Below, piece after piece: positions 23,788 through 31,583 of a stretch of DNA of 64,000 bases. The stretch comes from Acidobacteriota bacterium (GTDB lineage: Bacteria; Acidobacteriota; Vicinamibacteria; Vicinamibacterales; CAVVIG01), in assembly GCA_003222395.1 (NCBI GenBank), contig QHWB01000044.1:124001-188000 (forward strand), read 5' to 3'. Both the position numbers and the translations under genes were made by a program. Positions within the stretch are counted from its first letter, which is position 1, and every line of letters starts with the position of its first letter. A model generated the notes under the pieces. That model had not been told where the DNA came from. It saw only the letters and a program-made list of their open reading frames with translations, and did not search any database.

Positions 23788-24624
23788 TCATTTCTCAACA
23801 GGCGCACCGACAAGGTTTCCCCATTCCGTCCACGATCCATCGTAGTTCTTCACCTTCTGGAACCCGAGCAGGTGCTTCAGCGCGAACCACGTGAGGCTCG
23901 ATCGTTCGCCGATGCGGCAGTACGCAATCACCGGCTGATCGCCCGAAATGCCCTGCGCCGAGTACAGCGCGCGCAGCTCGTCGAAGCTCTTGAACGTCCC
24001 GTCGTCGTTGCAGTTCTTGCCCCACGGGATGCTCTTCGCGCCTGGAATGTGTCCGCCGCGCTGACAGGTCTCCGGCAGACCGGGCGGCGAGAGAATCTCT
24101 CCCGTGAACTCCTGCGGGCTGCGCACGTCGACGAGCGCCGCCGCCTTCTTCTTCATGGCCTCCTGCACTTCCGGCAGGAACGCGCGGAGCGACGTGTCGG
24201 GACTCTTCGCCTTGTAGGTCTTGGAGGGGAACGACGTCTTGTCGGTGCTGAGATCGCGCCCTTCGGCGAGCCATTTCTTCCGGCCGCCGTCCATGATCCG
24301 CACGTCGTCATGGCCGTAGATCTTCAGCTGCCAGAACGCCCACGCGGCGAACCAGTTGTTGTTGTCGCCGTAGAGCACGATCGTCGTATCGTTGTCGATG
24401 CCGGTCTTCCCGAGCAGCTGTTCGAGCTTGTTCGGCGGCACGATATCGCGCACCACCGTATCGCACAGCTCAGTGGTCCAGTTCCACCCGGCGGCGCCGG
24501 GCACGTGGCCCTGATCGTACGCAGTCGTATCGACGTCCACCTCGACGACGCGGACGCCGGCATCGGTCGCGTGTTGCGCGACCCATTCGGTCGTCACGAG
24601 CACTGACGGCAACGTTGCAGGCAT
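23788..24624 (-). CDS. Thiosulfate/3-mercaptopyruvate sulfurtransferase (double rhodanese)
   Basis: 278 residues with two rhodanese domains. The first (residues ~8-130) contains VRVVEVDVDTTAYDQGHVPG and GDNNNWFAAWAFWQLKIYGH but no catalytic Cys. The second contains ALVDVRSPQEFTGE and the active-site loop VIAYCRIGERSSLTW, with the persulfide-forming Cys. It transfers sulfane sulfur, commonly from thiosulfate to cyanide or thiols. The start at 24624 is set by GGGAGGG a few bases upstream. It lies near a TSUP exporter, which fits sulfur handling. Confidence 0.93.
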   Translation of the reverse strand: MPATLPSVLVTTEWVAQHATDAGVRVVEVDVDTTAYDQGHVPGAAGWNWTTELCDTVVRDIVPPNKLEQLLGKTGIDNDTTIVLYGDNNNWFAAWAFWQLKIYGHDDVRIMDGGRKKWLAEGRDLSTDKTSFPSKTYKAKSPDTSLRAFLPEVQEAMKKKAAALVDVRSPQEFTGEILSPPGLPETCQRGGHIPGAKSIPWGKNCNDDGTFKSFDELRALYSAQGISGDQPVIAYCRIGERSSLTWFALKHLLGFQKVKNYDGSWTEWGNLVGAPVEK

Positions 24625-24683
24625 ATATCCCTCCCGTGAGCTGAGAATCATACGACACGAAGGTTACGGAGGACACGTCTCTA

Positions 24684-25730
24684 CTATTTCGGTGCCGACT
24701 GCACAACCCCGACGCTCGCAATCGTGTCCCCCTTTCTCAGCGACGGCAGCGCGCGTACGAACATGACGATGCCGGCCTCGGGTGAGACGATGTCCTGAAG
24801 CGGACGATTGAGGTAATCGGTCACCGATCCCAGCTTCGCGCCCTTTGCGACGTGCGAATCGCGATCGACGGCGGGATGAAACATGCCGTCGCGATCGGCC
24901 GACACCGAGACGACCTCGACCCAGACGGGACTCCGCACCGGCGCCGCCACCTGCCTGGTCATCTTCAGATGGCCCATGACGCGCATCACGCCATCGGCGA
25001 GCGTCTTCACTTCGTTCGGATCGACCGGACCGGAACGCCCCGCTTCAGCGGTGAACGACGGCTTGCCGCGCGTCGACGCGGTGTTCTCGAGGAAGCGCGA
25101 CGCGTTCGGGTCCTTCGGCCGATCGCGCGAGATGATGATGTGGTCGAGACCGAAGGCGAGCACCATGCCGCGCGAGATCTCGTCCTGCCGCTGATTGCCG
25201 GTCACCGTCCAGTAGCTGTACGGCCGGAGGTTCTCGTCCAGATCGCCGCCGTGGAGATCGATCAGGTGATCGCACTTCTCGACGACCTCCTTGGTGACCG
25301 CGAACGACGCGCGATCGGTCTGCGTCCCGCGGGCATTCCCCGGATAGAACCGGTTCATGCTCTTGTTGTCGACGGGGTTGACGTGCGGCGTGATCTTCTC
25401 GAACGACGCGATGTTGACGATGGGGACGAGCACGAGCGTGCCCGACAGCTCCACCGGGTTGACGCGCGCGATCAGATCCTCGACCGCCATGATCGACGCG
25501 TACTCCGATCCGTGTGAGCCGGCGACGACGGCGAGCACCGGCCCGGGGCGCGCGCCGTGAACGAGCGCCACCGGGATGTCGTATCCGGCGTCGGATCCCG
25601 CCGGTACTTTGATGGCGCCGTAGACTTTCTGTCCGCGCGACGCTGTCGCCGTGCCCACCGTGAACGTCTGCCGTGTGTCCGCCTGCGCCGCGAAGACGAA
25701 CGAGGCCAGTGCGCAAATGATTTGTTTCAT
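24684..25730 (-). CDS. Secreted succinylglutamate desuccinylase/aspartoacylase-family protein
   Basis: 348 residues. A short signal peptide (MKQIICALASFVFAAQA) precedes an M14-like deacylase domain. Zinc-site residues are in VVAGSHGSEYASI (H and E) and in CDHLIDLHGGDLDENLRPY (H). The C-terminal domain (VSPEAGIVMFVRALPSLRKG) is the beta-strand module of this family. Such proteins hydrolyse N-acyl amino acids or amide bonds. A secreted form is common in bacteria with many extracytoplasmic peptidases. The gene stands alone between repeat arrays. Confidence 0.85.
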   Translation of the reverse strand: MKQIICALASFVFAAQADTRQTFTVGTATASRGQKVYGAIKVPAGSDAGYDIPVALVHGARPGPVLAVVAGSHGSEYASIMAVEDLIARVNPVELSGTLVLVPIVNIASFEKITPHVNPVDNKSMNRFYPGNARGTQTDRASFAVTKEVVEKCDHLIDLHGGDLDENLRPYSYWTVTGNQRQDEISRGMVLAFGLDHIIISRDRPKDPNASRFLENTASTRGKPSFTAEAGRSGPVDPNEVKTLADGVMRVMGHLKMTRQVAAPVRSPVWVEVVSVSADRDGMFHPAVDRDSHVAKGAKLGSVTDYLNRPLQDIVSPEAGIVMFVRALPSLRKGDTIASVGVVQSAPK

Positions 25731-25810
25731 GTTTCTCTCGCCTGCCGAGTCGCTCGGCTGAAGGCCTCGCGCTACGACGCGGTCACGCCACTGCGTGGCA
25801 ACGCCACCGC

Positions 25811-25920
25811 CAATTGGTAGCGCGAGCCGCCGATTGGTAGCGCGAGCCGCCGATTGGTAGCGCGAGCCGCCGGTTGGTAGCGCGAGCCGCCGATTGGTAG
25901 CGCGAGCCTTTCAGGCGAGC
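25811..25920. repeat. 20-bp direct repeats, CGATTGGTAGCGCGAGCCGC
   Basis: Five copies in a row (starts near 25811, 25831, 25851, 25871, 25891). The last continues as CCTTTCAGGCGAGC and so joins the GAGCCTTTCAGGC hairpin family. An inverted partner (CTGAAGGCCTCGCGCTACG) lies at about 25759-25776. Confidence 0.9.
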
Positions 25921-26014
25921 GCGGCCGCACGCGCCGCGTAACTTTACAACCGTTTGCCGCAGTCAATATAGTTGGCGGCCTTGGGCGCCGAAGCGCCGGA
26001 GGCGCGAAGGCGGC

Positions 26015-27484
26015 TTGGACGGCGTGAAAACCTACACGCACCACATCAACGGCGAATTCGTTCCCGCCGGCACGTCGACGACGCTCGACGTGATCGATCC
26101 CGCAGCGGAGAGCGTCATCGCGCGCGTGCCCGACGGGAGCCGCGACGACGTCGATCGCGCCGCGGCGGCGGCGCGCGAGGCGTTCGACGCGGGACCGTGG
26201 AAGGACACGACTGCGCAGGATCGCGGGCGCATCCTCTTCGCGCTCGCGCGGATCGTGCGCGAGCGCGCGGCCGAGCTCGCCGAGCTCGAGACGCGCAACA
26301 CCGGCAAGCCGATCGTCGAAGCCGAATTCGACGTCGTCGACGTCGCGACGTGCTTCGAGTACTACGGCGGTCTCGCGACGAAGATCCACGGCGACGTCAT
26401 CCCGGTCCCCGACAACGCGATGAGCCTGGCACTGCGCGAGCCGATCGGCGTCGCGGGTCAGATCATTCCGTGGAACTACCCGCTGCTGATGGCGGCGTGG
26501 AAGCTCGCGCCGGCGATCTGCGCCGGCTGCACGATGGTGCTGAAGCCGGCCGAGCAGACGCCGCTGACGGTCCTCGAGCTCGCCTCGAGCTTCGCCGATG
26601 CCGGCCTGCCGCCGGGAGTCGTCAACATCGTCACGGGCGCGGGCGAAACAGGCGCGGCCATCGTCGCGCATCCCGGCGTCGACAAGATCGCGTTCACGGG
26701 CAGCGCCGAAGTCGGCAAGTCGATCATGCGCGGCGCCGCCGACACGCTGAAGAAGATCTCGCTCGAGCTCGGCGGCAAGTCGCCGAATATTTTTTTCGCC
26801 GACGCCGACTTCGAGGCCGCCGTCGAAGGCGCCCTGTTCGGCGTGTTCTTCAACCAGGGCGAAGTCTGCTCCGCCGGCAGCCGCATCCTCGTCGAGCGGC
26901 CGATTTACGGCCGGTTCGTCGACGCGATCGCCGAGAAGGCGCGCGCGATCAAAGTGGGTCCGCCGCTCGATCGCGAGACGAAGATGGGCGCGCTCGTCAG
27001 CCGCGAGCAGTTCGATCGCGTGCGTCGATACCAGGAGATCGGGAAGCGCGAGGCGAAGCTGGCCGTCGGCGGCGGCGCGGCGCGCGGCGCGGCGATCGAC
27101 CGCGGCTACTTCGTCGAGCCGACGATCTTCTACGACGTCGACAATTCGACGCGCATCGCGCGCGAAGAGATATTCGGTCCCGTCGCGTGCGTCATCCCGT
27201 TCGACGGCGAGGAAGAAGCCGTGAGAATCGCGAACGATACCTACTACGGCCTCGCCGCCGCCGTGTGGACCCGCGACATCTTCCGCGCGATGCGGACGGT
27301 AAAAAACCTTCGCGCCGGCATCGTGTGGGTGAATCATATGCAGCCGACCTACGTCGAAGCGCCATGGGGCGGCTACAAACAGAGCGGCATCGGCCGCGAG
27401 CTCGGCAAGTGGGGCGTGGAGGAGTACCTGAACGTCAAACAGGTGTATATCAATCTGTCGGAGCAGCCGATCGGATGGTATTAG
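26015..27484 (+). CDS. Aldehyde dehydrogenase (betaine-aldehyde dehydrogenase-like)
   Basis: 489 residues of the NAD(P)-dependent ALDH superfamily. Visible are the Asn-loop VAGQIIPWNYPLLMAAWKLA, the nucleotide-binding FTGSAEVGKSIM, the general base in LELGGKSPNIFF and the catalytic Cys in FFNQGEVCSAGSRI. The C-terminal EAPWGGYKQSGIGRELGKWG agrees with betaine/aminoaldehyde dehydrogenases. Starts at TTG 26015 or GTG 26024 are both possible. It could act on the aldehydes from the choline, betaine or polyamine routes; a Rieske oxygenase and a GcvT homologue lie about 7 kb downstream. Confidence 0.92.
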   Translation: MDGVKTYTHHINGEFVPAGTSTTLDVIDPAAESVIARVPDGSRDDVDRAAAAAREAFDAGPWKDTTAQDRGRILFALARIVRERAAELAELETRNTGKPIVEAEFDVVDVATCFEYYGGLATKIHGDVIPVPDNAMSLALREPIGVAGQIIPWNYPLLMAAWKLAPAICAGCTMVLKPAEQTPLTVLELASSFADAGLPPGVVNIVTGAGETGAAIVAHPGVDKIAFTGSAEVGKSIMRGAADTLKKISLELGGKSPNIFFADADFEAAVEGALFGVFFNQGEVCSAGSRILVERPIYGRFVDAIAEKARAIKVGPPLDRETKMGALVSREQFDRVRRYQEIGKREAKLAVGGGAARGAAIDRGYFVEPTIFYDVDNSTRIAREEIFGPVACVIPFDGEEEAVRIANDTYYGLAAAVWTRDIFRAMRTVKNLRAGIVWVNHMQPTYVEAPWGGYKQSGIGRELGKWGVEEYLNVKQVYINLSEQPIGWY

Positions 27485-27533
27485 CTGGTTGCTGGGGCTG
27501 GGGCTGGGGGCCGGTTGCTGGGGGCTGGCCCCA
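27484..27533. repeat. GGTTGCTGGGGCTGG-type array
   Basis: Degenerate units of GCTGGTTGCTGGGG fill the gap after the aldehyde dehydrogenase stop, which lies at the array start. A single orientation is seen, ending in GGCTGGCCCC. Confidence 0.7.
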
Positions 27534-27557
27534 CGTGACTTAAATAACGGAGGGGAT

Positions 27558-28109
27558 ATGAATTACTACGGCAGCAAAGAACTGGCGGCATCGTTTCGCA
27601 CCGTTCGGAACAACACGATCAAAATCGCGGAGGACATTCCCGAGAGCAAGTACGAGTTCCGTCCGGCGCCCGACACGCGCACGGTCGCGCAGTCGCTGAC
27701 GCACATCGCACTGTCGACGCGCTTTCAGCAGCGCCTCCAGACCAGCGGAGTCTCGGACCTGGCGACGGTGAATTTCCCAGACTTCTTCAAGGACATGGTG
27801 ACCGAGGAAGCGAAGCCGCGGACGAAGAGCGACATCATCGCGCTGCTGAAGAGCGAAGGCGACTCGTACGCCGCCTTCCTCGAAGGACTGTCCGAGGCGT
27901 TCCTGGCGGAGTCGGTCAAGATGTCGCCGCAGGGCGGAGGCGGCACGAAGACGCGCTTCGAGATGCTGCTCGGACCGAAAGAACACGAGATGCATCACCG
28001 CGCGCAGCTCATGACGATTCAGCGGTTGATCGGCCAGGTGCCGCATCTCACGCGTCAGATGCAGGACCGGATGGCTCAGGCGAACGCCGGCCAGCAGGCG
28101 CAGCGGTGA
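27558..28109 (+). CDS. DinB-family protein
   Basis: 183 residues. The start at 27558 follows GGAGGGG by 4 bases. The four-helix DinB fold is suggested by ELAASFRTVRNNTIKIAEDI and three His positions expected to bind metal: SLTHIALSTRF (first) and KEHEMHHRAQLMTIQR (second and third). DinB proteins include thiol-dependent transferases and many of unknown substrate. The last base pairs overlap the next gene in a GTGA, so translation is coupled to the hydrolase. Confidence 0.87.
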   Translation: MNYYGSKELAASFRTVRNNTIKIAEDIPESKYEFRPAPDTRTVAQSLTHIALSTRFQQRLQTSGVSDLATVNFPDFFKDMVTEEAKPRTKSDIIALLKSEGDSYAAFLEGLSEAFLAESVKMSPQGGGGTKTRFEMLLGPKEHEMHHRAQLMTIQRLIGQVPHLTRQMQDRMAQANAGQQAQR

Positions 28110-29098
28110 TTCGTGTTGTCGCTGCGGCGATCGTCGCGGCGGTGATGACGGCCGGCATGGCGGCGCACCCTTCGGCAGGCTCAGAGTGGCCCGAGCCTGT
28201 CGAAGGCCAGGTGCCGGCGGTTTCTCACGAGTACGCCGACGTCAACGGCGTGCGCCTCCACTACGCGCGCGCCGGGCGCGGACCGCTCATCGTCTTCCTC
28301 CACGGCTTCCCCGAATTCTGGTACGAGTGGCGCGACCAGCTCGCCGAGTTCGGCCGCGACCACACGGCGGTCGCGCCCGACATGCGCGGCTACAACCTGT
28401 CGTCGAAGCCGCGCGAGCTGTCCGAGTATCGGATGCCGTACCTCGTGTCCGATGTCCACGCGCTCGCCACCGATCTGCTGAAGGCGTCCGGCGGATCGAC
28501 GTTCACCCTCGTCGCCCACGACTGGGGCGGCGTCGTCGCCTGGGTCTTCGCGGCGCAGCATCCCGAGCTGCTCGACAGGCTCGTGATCATCAACGCGCCG
28601 CATCCGACGATCTTCGGCCGCGAGCTGCGCGACAACGCGGCGCAGCAGCAGGCGAGCCAGTACATGCTGATGTTCCGCGGCGAGCAGGCCGAAGCGACGC
28701 TCTCGGCGGACAGCTACGCGGGGCTCGTCAACGCCATCCTCGGCGAAGGGCTGAAGAACGGCACCGTCACCGAAGAGGACAAGAAGGCGTACATCGAGGC
28801 GTGGTCGCAGCCTGGCGCGCTCACGGGCGGCCTCAACTACTACCGCGCCGCCGCAGCCGGTCCGCCGCGACCGGGCGAGACGGCGTCGCCGCTGACGGCG
28901 CAGCCGCTGATGGTGCGCGTGCCGACGCTCGTCATCTGGGGCGAGAAGGACACGGCGCTGCTCACCGGCAACTTGAACGGTCTCGACCAATACGTGACGA
29001 AGCTGACGGTTCGCCGCATCCCGGACGCGACGCACTGGGTCGTGCGCGAGAAATCGGCCGAGGTGAACCGCGCGATCCGCGAGTTCCTGTCGCAGTGA
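28106..29098 (+). CDS. Alpha/beta hydrolase, epoxide-hydrolase-like, secreted
   Basis: 330 residues from the GTG at 28106. The N-terminal ~25 residues are a signal peptide; cleavage is plausible near GMAAHP. The next residues (AGSEWPEPVEGQ) are encoded by a well-known type of dispersed inverted repeat, not by ancestral gene sequence. The catalytic domain shows the oxyanion HGFPEFWYEW, nucleophile Asp in LVAHDWGGVVAW, and the late acid/base IPDATHWVVREKSAEVN. An Asp nucleophile and HGFPE are typical of soluble epoxide hydrolases. The end overlaps the DUF2461 gene start in a GTGA. Confidence 0.88.
   Translation: MIRVVAAAIVAAVMTAGMAAHPSAGSEWPEPVEGQVPAVSHEYADVNGVRLHYARAGRGPLIVFLHGFPEFWYEWRDQLAEFGRDHTAVAPDMRGYNLSSKPRELSEYRMPYLVSDVHALATDLLKASGGSTFTLVAHDWGGVVAWVFAAQHPELLDRLVIINAPHPTIFGRELRDNAAQQQASQYMLMFRGEQAEATLSADSYAGLVNAILGEGLKNGTVTEEDKKAYIEAWSQPGALTGGLNYYRAAAAGPPRPGETASPLTAQPLMVRVPTLVIWGEKDTALLTGNLNGLDQYVTKLTVRRIPDATHWVVREKSAEVNRAIREFLSQ
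28169..28206. repeat. CCTTCGRCAGGCTC inverted repeat inside a coding region
   Basis: CCTTCGGCAGGCTC (28169-28182) and GAGCCTGTCGAAGG (28193-28206) are 14-bp arms with one mismatch. This sequence type is a familiar dispersed repeat in many high-GC environmental bacteria (recollection, not searched). Here it is in frame just after the signal peptide. Confidence 0.85.
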
Positions 29099-29775
29099 GC
29101 GCGCCGCGATTCAAGCCGCAGGCGCTGAAATTCCTGCGCGCGCTCAAGCGCAACAACCGGCGCGACTGGTTCAACGCGCACAAGGACGACTACGAGACGC
29201 ACGTGCGCGAGCCGATGATTGCGATCATCGAGCAGCTCGCGCGCGACTTCCGCGAATTCGCGCCGGAGCTCGTCGCGACGCCGAAGGCGTCGCTGTACCG
29301 CATCTACCGCGATACGCGGTTCTCGCCGAACAAGGCGCCGTACAAGACGCACGCGGCCGCGGTGTTCCCGCCGCGCGGGCTGCCGAAGCACGAAGGCGCC
29401 GGCGTCTATTTCCATATCTCCCCGGACGGCGTCTGGGTCGGCGGCGGCATGTACTCGCCGCAGACGGCGCAGCTCGTGGCGGTGCGCGAGCACATCGCCG
29501 GGAACGTGCGGCGTCTGCGCGCCATCGTCGAGTCGCCGGCCTTCCGGCGTCACGTCGGCGCGCTCGAAGGCGAGCGGCTGCAGCGCGTGCCGCGCGGCTA
29601 TCCGAAGGACCACGCCGCGGCGGAATATCTGAAGTTCCGGCAGTTCCTCGCGGGGCGCGAGCTGCCGGCGTCGTTCGCCATCAGCCCGCGGTTCTACGAC
29701 ACGCTGCTGACGATCTTCCGGCAGGTCGTCCCGCTCACGCGGTTTCTCAACGCACCGCTCCTCGGCGACCGCTGA
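29095..29775 (+). CDS. DUF2461 family protein
   Basis: 226 residues from the GTG at 29095, in a GTGA overlap with the hydrolase gene. Family features: FLRALKRNNRRDWFNAHKDD at the N-terminus, SLYRIYRDTRFSPNKAPYKT in the middle, and GVYFHISPDGVWVGGGMYSP. The function of DUF2461 (TIGR02453) is not known. It belongs to an operon with DinB and the alpha/beta hydrolase. The stop is shortly before a 240-bp composite repeat. Confidence 0.9.
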   Translation: MSAPRFKPQALKFLRALKRNNRRDWFNAHKDDYETHVREPMIAIIEQLARDFREFAPELVATPKASLYRIYRDTRFSPNKAPYKTHAAAVFPPRGLPKHEGAGVYFHISPDGVWVGGGMYSPQTAQLVAVREHIAGNVRRLRAIVESPAFRRHVGALEGERLQRVPRGYPKDHAAAEYLKFRQFLAGRELPASFAISPRFYDTLLTIFRQVVPLTRFLNAPLLGDR

Positions 29776-29806
29776 CGGCGCCAGAGCATGAGTGGCGCGG
29801 GCTCCC

Positions 29807-30050
29807 GCGAGCATTCGATTAAGCGCCCGCGGCCCGAGCGAGGCGCCGGGGTCCCCAACGCGGCAGCCGCGTTGGGGTGGCCCGCCGGAGGGAAGCCCGG
29901 CGAAGCCGGGCCGCCGAGTGAGAGCGAGCGGGGGTGGGGCCCCGCGAGCATTCGATTAAGCGCCCGCGGCCCGAGCGAGGCGCCGGAGGGAAGCCCGGCG
30001 AAGCCGGGCCGCCGAGTGAGAGCGAGCGGGGGTGGGGCCCCGCGAGCATT
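29807..30050. repeat. 98-bp GC-rich repeat unit in tandem, with a nested 39-bp hairpin insertion
   Basis: Unit 2 (29944-30041) is 98 bp; unit 1 (29807-29943) is identical but carries an extra 39 bp at 29850-29888. The extra DNA is a hairpin (CCCCAACGCGG-CAG-CCGCGTTGGGG) and is flanked by a duplicated CGCCGG (29844-29849 and 29883-29888). A third unit begins at 30042 and stops after 9 bases, at the TTG start of the PilT-like gene. Each unit contains the dyad GCCCGGCGAAGCCGGGC. Confidence 0.92.
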
Positions 30051-31185
30051 GAAAAATGACACGGAGAATCTGGACGCGCTCGTCAAGGAACTGAACGCAG
30101 GCGTCCGCCGCGCTCCGCGGGAGGACGAGCATACGGCGCGCCTCCGCTCGTGGCTCGAGCAGGTCGTCGAGCGCAACGCGAGCGATCTGCTTCTCGTCGC
30201 GGGGGCGCCGCCCTCGGTGCGCATCGACGGGCTCGTGACGGCGCTCCACGAAGGTCCGTTGAGCAGCGAAGAGATCGACGACGCGATCGAGCCGGCGCTC
30301 CCGTCGCACGCGCGTCGCGCATACCGCGAGGCCGGCATCGCCGACGCCTCGTTTCGCGCGCCGACGCTGGGCCGGTTCCGCATCAACCTCCATCACGAGC
30401 GCGGACGCGCCGCCGCCGCCATTCGCCGGCTGCCGCCGACGCCGCCGAGACTCGCCTCGCTTGGACTGCCGGCAGCGGTCGAGATTCTTTCGCGACTGCC
30501 GCGCGGTCTCGTGCTGGTCGGCGGTCCCACCGGCTCCGGCAAGACGACGACGCTCGCGGCGCTCGTCAACGAGATCAATCATCGCGAGGCGAAGCACGTC
30601 ATCACGATCGAAGATCCGATCGAGTACGAGCACCCGCACGGCCGGTGCCTGATCGAGCAGGTCGAGATCGGCGTCGACGCGCCAGACTTTCCGACCGCGC
30701 TGCGCGCCGCCCTCCGCCAGGCGCCCGACATCATCGTCGTCGGCGAGATGCGCGATCCCGAGACGATGCAGATTGCGGTGACGGCGGGCGAAACGGGACA
30801 TCTCGTGTTCTCCAGCCTGCACACGACCGACGTGGCGACCACGGTCGCCCGCATCGCCGATTCGTTTCCGCTCGAGCGGCAGAACACGATTCGGCAGGAG
30901 CTCGCGATGGCGCTCGCGGCCGTCATGACGCAGACGCTGATGCCGAGAGTCGGCGGCGGCATCGTGCCGGCGGCGGAGATGCTGATCGTCGGCTACGGCG
31001 CGCGGCAGCACCTCCGCAAGAACGCGCTGCAGCATCTGCATCAGGAGATCACGATCACGCGAAAACAGGGATCTTTCACGTTCGAGGAGTCGCTCGCCGA
31101 GCTCGTGCGCCATGGGCTCGTCGATCGCAAGGACGCGCTCACGCGCGCGGGCCATCCCGAGGAGCTCGAGCGGCTGCTCGGGTGA
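30049..31185 (+). CDS. PilT/PilU-type twitching motility ATPase
   Basis: 378 residues from a TTG at 30049. Visible are the N-terminal PAS-like domain (VVERNASDLLLVAGAPPSVR), Walker A VGGPTGSGKTTTLAALVNEI (about 157), the Asp box IEDPIEYEHPHGRCLIEQ, Walker B DIIVVGEMRDPETM (about 230) and the His box ETGHLVFSSLHTTDVATTVA. PilT-class hexamers power type IV pilus retraction. No other type IVa pilus gene is nearby. The repeat unit at 29807-30050 runs into the start, so the original 5' end may have been replaced. Confidence 0.9.
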   Translation: MKNDTENLDALVKELNAGVRRAPREDEHTARLRSWLEQVVERNASDLLLVAGAPPSVRIDGLVTALHEGPLSSEEIDDAIEPALPSHARRAYREAGIADASFRAPTLGRFRINLHHERGRAAAAIRRLPPTPPRLASLGLPAAVEILSRLPRGLVLVGGPTGSGKTTTLAALVNEINHREAKHVITIEDPIEYEHPHGRCLIEQVEIGVDAPDFPTALRAALRQAPDIIVVGEMRDPETMQIAVTAGETGHLVFSSLHTTDVATTVARIADSFPLERQNTIRQELAMALAAVMTQTLMPRVGGGIVPAAEMLIVGYGARQHLRKNALQHLHQEITITRKQGSFTFEESLAELVRHGLVDRKDALTRAGHPEELERLLG

Positions 31186-31190
31186 CGTCG

Positions 31191-31583
31191 ATGCGCGTCA
31201 ACGCAGAGAACGCAAAGAACGCAGACCGGGAGATTTCGATCACGCGACCGGACATCGAGCGCGTCCATCGTCTGATAGCGCCGTACATCCGCCGCACGCC
31301 GGTCGTCGACGTCGACGGACGCGATCTCGGGATCGCGCACGCCCGCGTCACGCTGAAGCTGGAGCAGCTGCAGCGCGCCGGGTCGTTCAAGACCCGCGGC
31401 GCCTTCACGCATCTGTTGACGCGGCCCGTTCCTCCGGCGGGCGTCGTCGCGGCGTCGGGCGGCAATCATGGCGCTGCGGTGGCGTTCGCAGCGATGACGA
31501 TGAAGGTGCCGGCGAAAATCTTCGTGCCGGTCGTAGGTATCGTGGTCAGCGGTGGAAATACGGCCGCCGTGCGTTTCGATTGA
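31191..31583 (+). pseudogene. Threonine/serine dehydratase with large internal deletion
   Basis: 130 residues where about 320 are expected. The N-terminal part is good fold-type II PLP enzyme: LIAPYIRRTPVVDV, LEQLQRAGSFKTRGAF (PLP lysine), VVAASGGNHGAAVAFAAMTM, KVPAKIFVP. Then it jumps to VVGIVVSGGNTAAVRFD, the usual extreme C-terminus of this family. About 190 residues, including the Gly-rich phosphate-binding loop, are missing, with the frame kept; the junction is near 31533. It cannot be an active dehydratase. The 5' codons (AACGCAGAGAACGCAAAGAA) belong to another repeat family. The 3' end overlaps the convergent APC gene by 38 bases. Confidence 0.8.
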
